13,890 nucleotides of DNA. It comes from Bacillota bacterium. GTDB taxonomy: Bacteria; Bacillota; Clostridia; Christensenellales; Pumilibacteraceae. The notes beneath the pieces were generated by a model. It did not search any database. It worked only from the letters and a program-made list of their open reading frames with translations, and had not been told where the DNA came from. Positions 1-5,352 of the stretch are shown here, piece after piece. Made by a program: the position numbers and the translations under genes. Within the stretch, counting starts at the first letter, position 1, and every line of letters starts with the position of its first letter. The DNA lies in contig WQSV01000023.1 in NCBI GenBank assembly GCA_009787685.1, positions 1 to 13,890 on the forward strand. The letters run 5' to 3'.

Positions 1-1245
1 CTGAAAGCAAAAGTTCGTTCACTTCAAAACCACACTGACAAGGTCGAAAAAATTGTGGCGGGACAACGTGCAGCGGTCAATCTTTCGGGAATTAACCACA
101 ATGACCTAAAAAAAGGCGATGTTATTGCAGCGAAAGATTCAATGGTCTTATCAAAGTATCTTGATGTGAAAATTTCAATTTTGAACAGTTGCAAAAGAGA
201 AATCAAGAACAATTCAAGATTGCATTTTCATCACGGAACCTATGACACTCTTTGCAAATTGATTTTGATTGACAAACAAAAACTTGTCTCCGGCGAAACT
301 GCTTATGCCCAAATTCAACTTAGCGAACCATTAGCAATAAAACCAAATGACAGGTTCGTTCTTCGTTTTTATTCTCCCTTGGAGACAATCGGCGGAGGAG
401 TGATGCTCGATCCCGACTCAAAAAAATTCTCCAAAGCAAGAAGGGAAGAACTAAGCGGATTCGAAAAAAAAGACAAAGGGGAACTCGGGGAAAAAATATC
501 CGAGACAATCAATTCAAAAAGCGACACAGTCCCATTTATTGAAGACATTAAATATCGTTTTTTTGAAAACTCGCCCGAATTTGACACTGCACTTGCAAAA
601 CTAGTGAAAAATGGAACCATTCAAAAAGCGACTGAAAATCGAGTTGTCAGCAAAGAGTATCTTGAAGCAATTGGAAAAAAGGCAAGTGACATGTTGAAAG
701 AGTATCACGAAAAAAATCCGCTCAACAAAGGCATGCCAAGAAACGAAATGTGGAAACCCTTGCTTCCAAAAATAGAACCACAACTCGCGGACAAGCTCTT
801 GACTCTTCTTGACAGTTCAAAGCTTGTTAGAATATTTGATGGGCAAGTCTCTCATATCGAGTTCAACGCAACAAAAAACACGAAGCATCAAGAAATCGGC
901 GACGCTATTATGAAGATTTTGCTAAGCGCAGGCTATGCAACGCCGTCCTATGACGAAGTTGAAAAGCCGTATTTAAAAGAAAAAAAGACATTCAAACAAG
1001 CGTTTGATGCTCTTGTCAATGAAAGTCTTGTCGTGAAACTAACCGACCAAATAATTATATCAAAGGAGTATTTTGAAAAAGCGAAAGAAACATTTAAAAA
1101 ACTCGCAAAAGAAAAGCCAATAACCGTTGCTGAATTTCGAGATGGCCTGCAAACATCAAGAAAATACGCTATGGCTCTAGCCGAATACTTTGACTTAGTG
1201 AAGCTAACAAAGAAGACAGGTGATGAGAGAGTTTGGAACAGTTAA
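1..1245 (+). CDS. selB: Selenocysteine-specific elongation factor SelB, 3' part (5' end outside window)
   Basis: SelB is the EF-Tu-like GTPase that carries Sec-tRNA to UGA codons marked by a SECIS hairpin. Frame 1 is open from base 1, so the gene starts upstream. The GTG at 55 is internal and not a real start. About 414 residues are visible of a family length near 600-640, and the G domain is missing at the window edge. The visible part begins in the beta-barrel region (VRSLQNH, AGQRAAVNLSGI, GDVIA). It continues with the domain III motif RFYSPLETIGGGVMLDP, typical of SelB. A Lys/Glu-rich stretch of winged-helix repeats follows, which in SelB binds the SECIS RNA. It ends in TAA. The tRNA-Sec gene lies 95 bp downstream on the same strand and has no visible promoter of its own, so the two are probably co-transcribed. 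Identification is strong because of the barrel motifs and the adjoining selC. Confidence 0.93.
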   Translation: MKAKVRSLQNHTDKVEKIVAGQRAAVNLSGINHNDLKKGDVIAAKDSMVLSKYLDVKISILNSCKREIKNNSRLHFHHGTYDTLCKLILIDKQKLVSGETAYAQIQLSEPLAIKPNDRFVLRFYSPLETIGGGVMLDPDSKKFSKARREELSGFEKKDKGELGEKISETINSKSDTVPFIEDIKYRFFENSPEFDTALAKLVKNGTIQKATENRVVSKEYLEAIGKKASDMLKEYHEKNPLNKGMPRNEMWKPLLPKIEPQLADKLLTLLDSSKLVRIFDGQVSHIEFNATKNTKHQEIGDAIMKILLSAGYATPSYDEVEKPYLKEKKTFKQAFDALVNESLVVKLTDQIIISKEYFEKAKETFKKLAKEKPITVAEFRDGLQTSRKYAMALAEYFDLVKLTKKTGDERVWNS

Positions 1246-1247
1246 AA

Positions 1248-1333
1248 TTCAACATTTAATATTGAACATGGAATATTGAATATGGACGGATAAAATTAAT
1301 TATCAACACATATCCAATATTCCATATTCAATA
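1248..1333. repeat. Heptamer-arm inverted repeat element 1, between selB and selC
   Basis: The left arm is a run of degenerate 7-mers (AATATTG, AACATGG, AATATTG, AATATGG). The right arm at 1314-1332 is their complement: 1261-1278 pairs with 1315-1332 with a single mismatch. The centre, GGATAAAATTAATTATC at 1288-1304, is itself a small palindrome and is followed by TTATCAACACATAT at 1300-1313. The same centre recurs at 3777-3803. The element ends 8 bp before the first base of tRNA-Sec. No transposase or coding capacity is seen. Calling it a member of a mobile family is inference. Confidence 0.75.
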
Positions 1334-1340
1334 AAATCAT

Positions 1341-1437
1341 GGGAGTAGATAAGTTCTGGTGTGCTTCGCGGCCTTCAAAGCCGTTGTTGGGGGTGAAAAG
1401 CCTCCTAGGTGGGTTCAATTCCCACATACTCCCGCCA
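1341..1437 (+). tRNA. selC: tRNA-Sec, anticodon UCA
   Basis: A 97-nt gene that includes an encoded CCA end. The acceptor GGGAGTA at 1341-1347 pairs with TACTCCC at 1427-1433. The eighth pair expected for bacterial tRNA-Sec would be G1348/A1426, a mismatch. The anticodon arm is GCGGC-CTTCAAA-GCCGT with UCA at 1375-1377. A long extra arm follows at 1389-1405 (five pairs around a TGAAAAG loop). The T arm GTGGG-TTCAATT-CCCAC lies at 1409-1425, followed by discriminator G1434 and CCA at 1435-1437. The D stem is AT-rich with an apparent U-U mismatch, so its exact folding is uncertain. The long acceptor/T stack, long variable arm, UCA anticodon and adjacent selB together make the call secure. A tRNA-Ser or a UGA-suppressor reading is much less likely. 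Confidence 0.95.
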
Positions 1438-1438
1438 C

Positions 1439-1456
1439 CATTTGGCATGAAGTGAG
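1439..1456 (+). repeat. Dispersed short repeat, TTTGGCATG type, copy 1
   Basis: CATTTGGCATGAAGTGAG begins immediately after the tRNA-Sec CCA. It matches 16 of 18 bases with the reverse complement of 6228-6245. It lies in the 3' trailer between selC and its terminator. The role is unknown. Confidence 0.45.
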
Positions 1457-1518
1457 TATTAAGAATGCGATATGTTTGCAATCAAAAAAATACGACGCTC
1501 TATGGCATAATCCCATTC

Positions 1519-1548
1519 AAAAAACCCACTAGATATAGTGGGTTTTTT
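1519..1548 (+). terminator. Rho-independent terminator after selC
   Basis: Six A's, then a perfect stem CCCACTA (1525-1531), loop GATA, TAGTGGG (1536-1542), then six T's. The A-tract on one side and T-tract on the other make it usable in both directions. It closes the selB-selC unit 82 bp after the tRNA. Confidence 0.9.
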
Positions 1549-1572
1549 GTTATTTTTTAGTTTTTTTGTTTT

Positions 1573-1598
1573 AAGATGTGTCATAAATGACACATCTT
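1573..1598. promoter_or_regulatory. Perfect 12-bp inverted repeat upstream of a promoter (candidate operator)
   Basis: AAGATGTGTCAT (1573-1584) is repeated as its exact reverse complement at 1587-1598 with a 2-bp spacer. It ends 4 bp before the -35 box at 1603. There is no T-tract after it, so a protein-binding site fits better than a terminator. TGACACA also occurs at 2366-2372 upstream of the WYL regulator gene. A shared regulator is only a guess. Confidence 0.6.
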
Positions 1599-1602
1599 TG
1601 CG

Positions 1603-1631
1603 TTGACGAGGTGGAATTTGTGTGTTATACT
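1603..1631 (+). promoter_or_regulatory. Sigma-70-type promoter of the FtsZ-C-like gene
   Basis: TTGACG (1603-1608), a 17-bp spacer, and TATACT (1626-1631). Predicted start of transcription is near 1638, giving a leader of about 80 nt. It lies downstream of the selC terminator, so this gene is an independent unit. Confidence 0.85.
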
Positions 1632-1686
1632 GAGATTGTTGAATGGTTGCTGGCACTACTTCTTCATCAGAAAAATTCAAAAGGAC

Positions 1687-1708
1687 AACGCCTGTTGGCG
1701 TTAAGGAG
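1687..1708 (+). promoter_or_regulatory. Leader hairpin abutting the ribosome binding site
   Basis: AACGCC-TGTT-GGCGTT forms a 6-bp stem with a 4-nt loop at 1687-1702. It directly touches the Shine-Dalgarno AAGGAG at 1703-1708, which lies 8 bp before the ATG. It may limit or position ribosome access; that is inference. Confidence 0.45.
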
Positions 1709-1716
1709 AAAAAAAG

Positions 1717-2199
1717 ATGAAAAGAAATATTAAACAAATCGTGGAGTCACTAGAAATCGGTGACACAAATGTTGAAGTTGAATTGGTGGAAGCGCTTGAA
1801 AGTGTTTCGGGTAGTGAGGCGTTTATCAAACTGGATATTGAAACTATATCAAAGACGCTCAAAAAAGAGAGTGGAATTGGAATTTTCAGTTCAGATTTCC
1901 TTGGCGATGTTGGAGATGTTGTGACAAGTGGGAGGGATCAAGTTTTGGGTGCGTTTCAACACGCCATGAGGCTTGTTAGTGATGATGGAAAAATTGAAAT
2001 TAGAAAACAAGTTAAAAATGCAAAAACAATAGTTTCAATAATCAGAGGAACAAAAAATCTCGGACTTTCTGTTGTTGAGGAAGCAATTAGTTTGCTAAAA
2101 AGTGAAACGAACGCAAAAGACATTTTTATCGGAGCGGATTGCTCGATGGAAAAAGGTGTGAGAGTTGTTTTAATCACTGCAAGCTCAGAGTCGGAATAA
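1717..2199 (+). CDS. Stand-alone FtsZ C-terminal-domain-like protein (160 aa)
   Basis: Function is not established. Residues about 102-157 (NAKTIVSIIRGTKNLGLSVV ... DIFIGADC ... GVRVVLITAS) follow the order of the FtsZ C-terminal (tubulin-like) domain. In FtsZ these are the strand ending in an ITGG-like turn, the 'L.EV.EA' helix, the 'NIIFGAV' strand, an acidic turn, and the final 'VRVTVIATG' strand. Upstream, FIKLDIETISKTLKKESGIGIF (37-57) resembles the FtsZ 'INLDFADVKTVM...G.ALMGIG' segment, and GRDQVLGAFQHAMRLV (73-87) the 'GR...AAE.AI' helix. The tubulin signature and the GTP-binding N-terminal half are absent, so it cannot hydrolyse GTP alone. AAGGAG precedes the ATG, and its own promoter lies upstream. 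It could modulate FtsZ, or be a diverged FtsZ-related family. The gene itself is certain; the homology comes from motif reading only. Confidence 0.6.
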   Translation: MKRNIKQIVESLEIGDTNVEVELVEALESVSGSEAFIKLDIETISKTLKKESGIGIFSSDFLGDVGDVVTSGRDQVLGAFQHAMRLVSDDGKIEIRKQVKNAKTIVSIIRGTKNLGLSVVEEAISLLKSETNAKDIFIGADCSMEKGVRVVLITASSESE

Positions 2200-2347
2200 T
2201 ACATTTTGAGACATAAAAAAAACACTAATAGTTTTATGTTTCATCTCGCACAACAGATAATAGCATTCCTGCAATGTGGCCAACGGGATATTATTGCAAG
2301 GAGATATTAATCATAAAACATCCTTAAGTTAAGCTAGTAGCAATTAA

Positions 2348-2390
2348 ATAATCTGGGTGTGTTTTTGACACAAAAAATGAGGGGGAGTAG
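2348..2390 (+). repeat. Imperfect direct repeat A in the WYL gene leader
   Basis: Begins ATAATCTGGGTG, then a T-run, GACACAAAA, and ends GGGGGAGTAG. It aligns with copy B at 2431-2471, which reads ATAATTTAGGGGTG, CTTTTCAACACAAAA, GGGGACGACTAG, with one internal gap. The spacing between copies is about 83 bp. It also contains a TTGACA box. Confidence 0.5.
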
Positions 2391-2430
2391 TGTTCATAAG
2401 TCACCTCGAATGAAGTTATCCAGAATGCAG

Positions 2431-2471
2431 ATAATTTAGGGGTGCTTTTCAACACAAAAGGGGACGACTAG
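2431..2471 (+). repeat. Imperfect direct repeat B in the WYL gene leader
   Basis: The second copy of the unit at 2348-2390. It lacks about 5 bases between the ACACAAAA block and the G-run. It lies about 50 bp before the start codon, inside the probable transcript leader. Confidence 0.5.
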
Positions 2472-2521
2472 CGGGACGCCCTGCACCGCAGAAAAAATCT
2501 GTCACACACAAAGGAGAGTTA

Positions 2522-3508
2522 ATGCCAAAATCAGAAAATCAGAAAATAAAAATGCTCCGATTGTTGGAGATTTTGAAATCCGATAGTGATGAAGAAAATC
2601 CAATCACAATAACGGAAATAATAGCAAGGCTCAAAGAGCAAGGCATAGTCGCCGCGCGCAAAGCTCTCTATGATGACATACGCATTTTAAATGAGTATGG
2701 CTATGAGATAATGAGCGTCAGAGGAAGGCAAAATATGTATTATATTGCTGACCGCACTTTTGACATTCCCGAACTCCGAATTCTTCTTGATGCGGTGCAG
2801 TCAGTTGCATTTATTTCAAAAAACAAAACACAAGAACTGGTTTACAAAATTTCTGCTCTTGCAGGAACTCACAGGGGTGAATTGCTCGCAAAAAATACTG
2901 TTCACTTCGACTCTGTCAAGCGTGGCAATGACAAGGTTTTTTATTCAATTGATGCAATTGAGAGAGCAATCGCGGATGGAAAGAAAATCACTTTTTTCTA
3001 TTTTGACATCAGCGTTGAGGGCGAAAAAGTTTTCAGAAAAAACAAAGAGCGCTATGAAGTAAACCCTGTTGGACTAATTCTCACAAATGGATTTCACTAC
3101 CTCGTGTGCTATAGCGACAAAAGACGGACTCTGACAAATTATCGCGTTGATCGCATGGACAATGTTTTGATTGAACTTTTGAACATAACACCTAGTGATT
3201 GTGTCAAAGATTTTGATTCCTATAAAGATCGCAATCTTGCTTTTGGAATGTTTTCTGGTGAACCGTTAAGAACTGTTTTGCTCGTTCACAACTCGCTCGC
3301 AGAAGTTATTTTCGACAAATTCGGTTCGCTCGCAAAACTAACAAAGCATGATGAAGAGCATTTTACAGTGGTGGTCAACATTCAAATTTCCCCTCCGTTT
3401 CTAGGTTGGTGTGCGATGCTTGGCGACAAAATCAAAATAATCCATCCCAAAAAAGTGGCAGATGAACTGACCGTTCTAGCACAGAAAATAATCTCGCAAT
3501 ATGAATAG
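2522..3508 (+). CDS. WYL-domain transcriptional regulator (YafY type)
   Basis: A 328-residue cytoplasmic DNA-binding regulator. Residues about 5-75 are a winged helix-turn-helix of the HTH_11/DeoR-like kind (LLEILK, ITITEIIARLKEQGIVAARKALYDDIRILNEYGYEI). The middle and C-terminal part is a WYL domain, seen in YEVNPVGLILTNGFHYLVCY followed by NYRVDRMDNV. The eponymous WYL triplet reads HYL here, a common kind of variation. The final ~80 residues form the WCX-type extension. WYL domains bind ligands or nucleic acids and often control stress, DNA-damage or phage-defence genes; the target here is unknown. The start is set by AAAGGAG 7 bp upstream of the ATG. The long leader with direct repeats suggests autoregulation. 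The gene stands alone, with a terminator 130 bp downstream. Confidence 0.9.
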   Translation: MPKSENQKIKMLRLLEILKSDSDEENPITITEIIARLKEQGIVAARKALYDDIRILNEYGYEIMSVRGRQNMYYIADRTFDIPELRILLDAVQSVAFISKNKTQELVYKISALAGTHRGELLAKNTVHFDSVKRGNDKVFYSIDAIERAIADGKKITFFYFDISVEGEKVFRKNKERYEVNPVGLILTNGFHYLVCYSDKRRTLTNYRVDRMDNVLIELLNITPSDCVKDFDSYKDRNLAFGMFSGEPLRTVLLVHNSLAEVIFDKFGSLAKLTKHDEEHFTVVVNIQISPPFLGWCAMLGDKIKIIHPKKVADELTVLAQKIISQYE

Positions 3509-3571
3509 AATGTTTATGTTTGTGGGCAGGAGAGAGATAAAATATTTTACTTTGGAAAAGAACACCGTCTC

Positions 3572-3590
3572 CATGACAAATTGCAAGTCA
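3572..3590. repeat. Dispersed short repeat, ATGACAAATTG type, copy 1
   Basis: CATGACAAATTGCAAGTCA here matches 17 of 19 bases at 6880-6898. Both copies are preceded by a short pyrimidine-rich C block and contain a TGAC/GTCA inverted repeat. Both lie between genes. Confidence 0.45.
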
Positions 3591-3636
3591 AATGCAAAGC
3601 AGTCTAAAAAATCTTTTTTAATATGAATAGTTTTTT

Positions 3637-3676
3637 AAAAATGTAAGGACAAAAATATATCCCTACATTTTTTTTT
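3637..3676 (+). terminator. Rho-independent terminator after the WYL regulator
   Basis: Stem ATGTA-A-GGA (3641-3649) pairs with TCC-C-TACAT (3660-3668) with one mismatch and a 10-nt A-rich loop. It is followed by a run of eight T's (3669-3676) and preceded by AAAA. Confidence 0.75.
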
Positions 3677-3740
3677 GCATTTCGACAAGAAGTGTGGAAT
3701 TTTGGCATACACATATATAGTAGAATAGGAATAACAGGAG

Positions 3741-3830
3741 ATATGGAATATTTAATATGGAATATTTAATAAGTGAGGATTTAAAATTTTTATCAACACA
3801 TATTCAATGTTCAGCATTCAATATTCAATA
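3741..3830. repeat. Heptamer-arm repeat element 2, before the hypothetical gene at 3838
   Basis: The left arm has 7-mers of the TTTAATA/TGGAATA type (3743-3770). The right arm (3800-3830) has TTCAATG, TTCAGCA, TTCAATA, TTCAATA. The arms are complementary only in part. The centre, GGATTTAAAATTTTTATC at 3777-3794, and TTATCAACACATAT at 3790-3803 repeat the centre of element 1, where 14 bases are identical. The element ends 7 bp before the ATG. It may be an older, decayed copy. Confidence 0.7.
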
Positions 3831-3837
3831 AAATGCA

Positions 3838-5232
3838 ATGAATTTCGAAAAAAAACTAATCATATTAACTGGCGATTTTAATGCAAAAGGGACACTAACT
3901 TTGGAGCGCAATGCCCATGGCGTTTTTGCAACAATCAATATTTATAACATTCCAGACTTGACATATGGTGAATATGTTCTTGGATTAAAATGCCCGAACG
4001 GAGTAAAAAGACGAGAACTCGGTGGGCTAGGTCGAGTCCTTTTGCGTTTCAAAATAGACGATGTTGAATTTGACAAAGTTCATTGTGTTATCTTTTCATC
4101 TGTTGAAGAAATTCCACTTTTGTATGGCACGATTTCAAAAGAAAAGTTGTGGCATGCAAACATGATGGACGGATTGAGAAAAGCAAAAAGAGGAGAAGTT
4201 CTTGGAACAAAACCCGAAGATCTTAACTACTCTTCAAGAGACGAAAAAGGTGTTGAGAATTTCTTTTTGGACATTTTGCCAAAAGACCATCATGACTATC
4301 GCGATAATGTTGTTGCTCAAGTAAACTACTATCCAGAAAACATGAGGATAGATGTCAACTATTCGCCAAGGGTTGACGAAAAAGTTGTTTTCAATCCAAT
4401 AGACGAAGCACTGGAAACAATGCAGAGTTCAACACAAAAGGATTCAATGCAGAATTTAGAATGCAGAATGCAGAATAGTTGCGGGAGTGAGGGTATTGGG
4501 AGTGAGAGTGTTCAAATTGCAGGGGCGGATGTGCTTGATCGCTCATTGCCGAATCTTGAGCCAACCATAAGCCCAGCAGGGGAGGAAATCGACAGCCGAT
4601 TGTTGGACATGGAGCAAAACAGTGGGCAACCAATGGTTGCATCCACAAGTAGCATCTCCGAAAATAAACAAAGTTCAAACAACAATTGTGCATTGTGCAT
4701 TGAGCATTGTGCGCTTTCAAATTGTGCGGACGAGGCCGCATCAACTATATCAGCACAAACACAATCTTTTAGTGCCCCAAATTTGAACATCAACATCAAT
4801 TCGCCTTATTCCTCATTTGCATCATTAAGTTCAGTCCCAGATGCTCAAACAATTCCACCCCTTTCATCATTCACCTCAGAAAATGCAGTCGCATCATCCC
4901 AAACAAAAGCAGTGTTCTATGAAATGCTCAAAGAGCAAATTGATGAAATGTTTAAAAACAATCCACCCTATGAACAACTTGCGGAATTAATGCCGCAAAC
5001 AAAATGGGTGAGAATTGAGTATGATGATAACAACAAATTCTATGTTGTTGGTCTCATAGGCGAAAAACCAGACTACATTTGCTATGGTGTGCCAGCAAAA
5101 TTCACCGAAGAAGCTCCTGAAGAATTAGACGGCTATGCTCAATGGGTGCCACTCAATCCAAGAAATCCAGAGGGCGAAGGGTTTTGGCTAATGTTTCAAG
5201 ACGCAGAAACAGGGGAAAGCGTTGAAAATTAA
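3838..5232 (+). CDS. Hypothetical protein with conserved C-terminal domain and repeat-derived linker (464 aa)
   Basis: I do not recognise a named family. Three parts are visible. Residues 1 to about 185 form a folded, beta-rich N-terminal domain (LIILTGDFNAKGTLTLER, GEYVLGLKCPNGV, and a DILPKDHHDYRDNVV end). Residues about 190-350 are a Ser/Asn/Gln-rich linker of low complexity. Residues about 353-460 are a conserved-looking globular end (YEMLKEQIDEMFKNNPPYEQLAELMP, WVRIEYDDNNKFYVVGLIG, ICYGVPAKF, GYAQWVPLNPRNPEGEGFWLMFQDAETG). No signal peptide or membrane segment is seen. The linker contains two heptamer arrays (4447-4474 and 4686-4713) that keep the frame. There is no Shine-Dalgarno site; the ATG follows repeat element 2 directly. 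The start is supported by immediate N-terminal beta-strand content but is not certain. ParA follows after a palindrome. Confidence 0.8.
   Translation: MNFEKKLIILTGDFNAKGTLTLERNAHGVFATINIYNIPDLTYGEYVLGLKCPNGVKRRELGGLGRVLLRFKIDDVEFDKVHCVIFSSVEEIPLLYGTISKEKLWHANMMDGLRKAKRGEVLGTKPEDLNYSSRDEKGVENFFLDILPKDHHDYRDNVVAQVNYYPENMRIDVNYSPRVDEKVVFNPIDEALETMQSSTQKDSMQNLECRMQNSCGSEGIGSESVQIAGADVLDRSLPNLEPTISPAGEEIDSRLLDMEQNSGQPMVASTSSISENKQSSNNNCALCIEHCALSNCADEAASTISAQTQSFSAPNLNININSPYSSFASLSSVPDAQTIPPLSSFTSENAVASSQTKAVFYEMLKEQIDEMFKNNPPYEQLAELMPQTKWVRIEYDDNNKFYVVGLIGEKPDYICYGVPAKFTEEAPEELDGYAQWVPLNPRNPEGEGFWLMFQDAETGESVEN
4447..4713. repeat. Heptamer arms inside the coding sequence of the hypothetical gene
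   Basis: The left arm is ATGCAGA, ATTTAGA, ATGCAGA, ATGCAGA (4447-4474). The right arm is TTGTGCA, TTGTGCA, TTGAGCA, TTGTGCG (4686-4713). The complement of the right unit is TGCACAA and the left reads TGCAGAA, so the arms pair at 6 of every 7 bases across a 211-nt interval. The arms are read as MQNLECRMQN and NCALCIEHCALSN. The array lengths preserve the frame. The intervening ~70 residues are low-complexity linker. Confidence 0.7.
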
Positions 5233-5303
5233 AAATTACAGTTTGCAGATTACAAATTAGGTCAGAAATTTTTTCAATATTTGTAATCTGCAAACTGTAA
5301 TTT
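5233..5303. repeat. Heptamer-arm repeat element 3: 25-bp perfect inverted repeat after the stop codon
   Basis: Bases 5233-5257 are the exact reverse complement of 5279-5303, with a 21-base AT-rich loop. The left arm starts on the base after the TAA stop. The right side continues as TTTGTAA/TTTGAAA 7-mers. There is no T-tract of terminator type, although the stem could still stall RNA polymerase. The parA promoter begins 15 bp after it. Confidence 0.85.
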
Positions 5304-5317
5304 GTAATTTGAAATGC

Positions 5318-5346
5318 TTGCAATTTGCTTTTCAATGTGCTACACT
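5318..5346 (+). promoter_or_regulatory. Promoter of parA
   Basis: TTGCAA (5318-5323), a 17-bp spacer, and TACACT (5341-5346). The expected transcription start is about 5353, which is the A of the ATG. Most of the -35 and spacer (CTTGCAATTTGCTTTTCAA) recurs with one deletion at the galT promoter (7506-7523). Confidence 0.75.
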
Positions 5347-5352
5347 TAGTTC

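Larger units (their letters stand above)
2200..2521 (+). other. 322-bp non-coding leader region upstream of the WYL regulator
   Basis: No gene is seen here. At 2212-2239 a weak 8-bp stem (ACATAAAA/TTTTATGT) may act as a poor terminator for the preceding gene. Two imperfect direct repeats lie at 2348-2390 and 2431-2471. A possible promoter, TTGACA at 2365-2370 with TAGTGT at 2388-2393 (17-bp spacer), sits inside the first repeat. Near the 3' end CAGA-A-rich-TCTG (2488-2502) can form a short hairpin. An AAAGGAG ribosome site precedes the ATG at 2522. The unusual G-rich and C-rich composition of 2380-2485 suggests structured RNA or binding sites. Confidence 0.5.

Noticed and set aside
55..57. 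GTG as the SelB start codon
   Set aside because: The frame is open to base 1 and codes for SelB-like residues (VRSLQNH) upstream of it.
2455..2485. Guanidine-II (mini-ykkC) riboswitch because of GGGGACGA and GGGACGCC
   Set aside because: The two ACG segments do not form paired hairpins with ACGR loops, and the downstream gene is not a guanidine-type transporter.
3691..3726. Promoter for the gene at 3838 (TTTGGC, TAGAAT)
   Set aside because: Spacing between plausible -35 and -10 boxes is wrong (13-15 bp) or the -35 is very poor; no convincing pair was found.
1248..3830. Insertion sequence ends
   Set aside because: No transposase, target duplication or consistent terminal inverted repeat could be seen; a non-autonomous repeat family fits better.
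4391..4799. Minus-strand reading frames opposite the linker of the hypothetical gene
   Set aside because: They are by-products of the low-complexity heptamer DNA, with no ribosome site or family resemblance.
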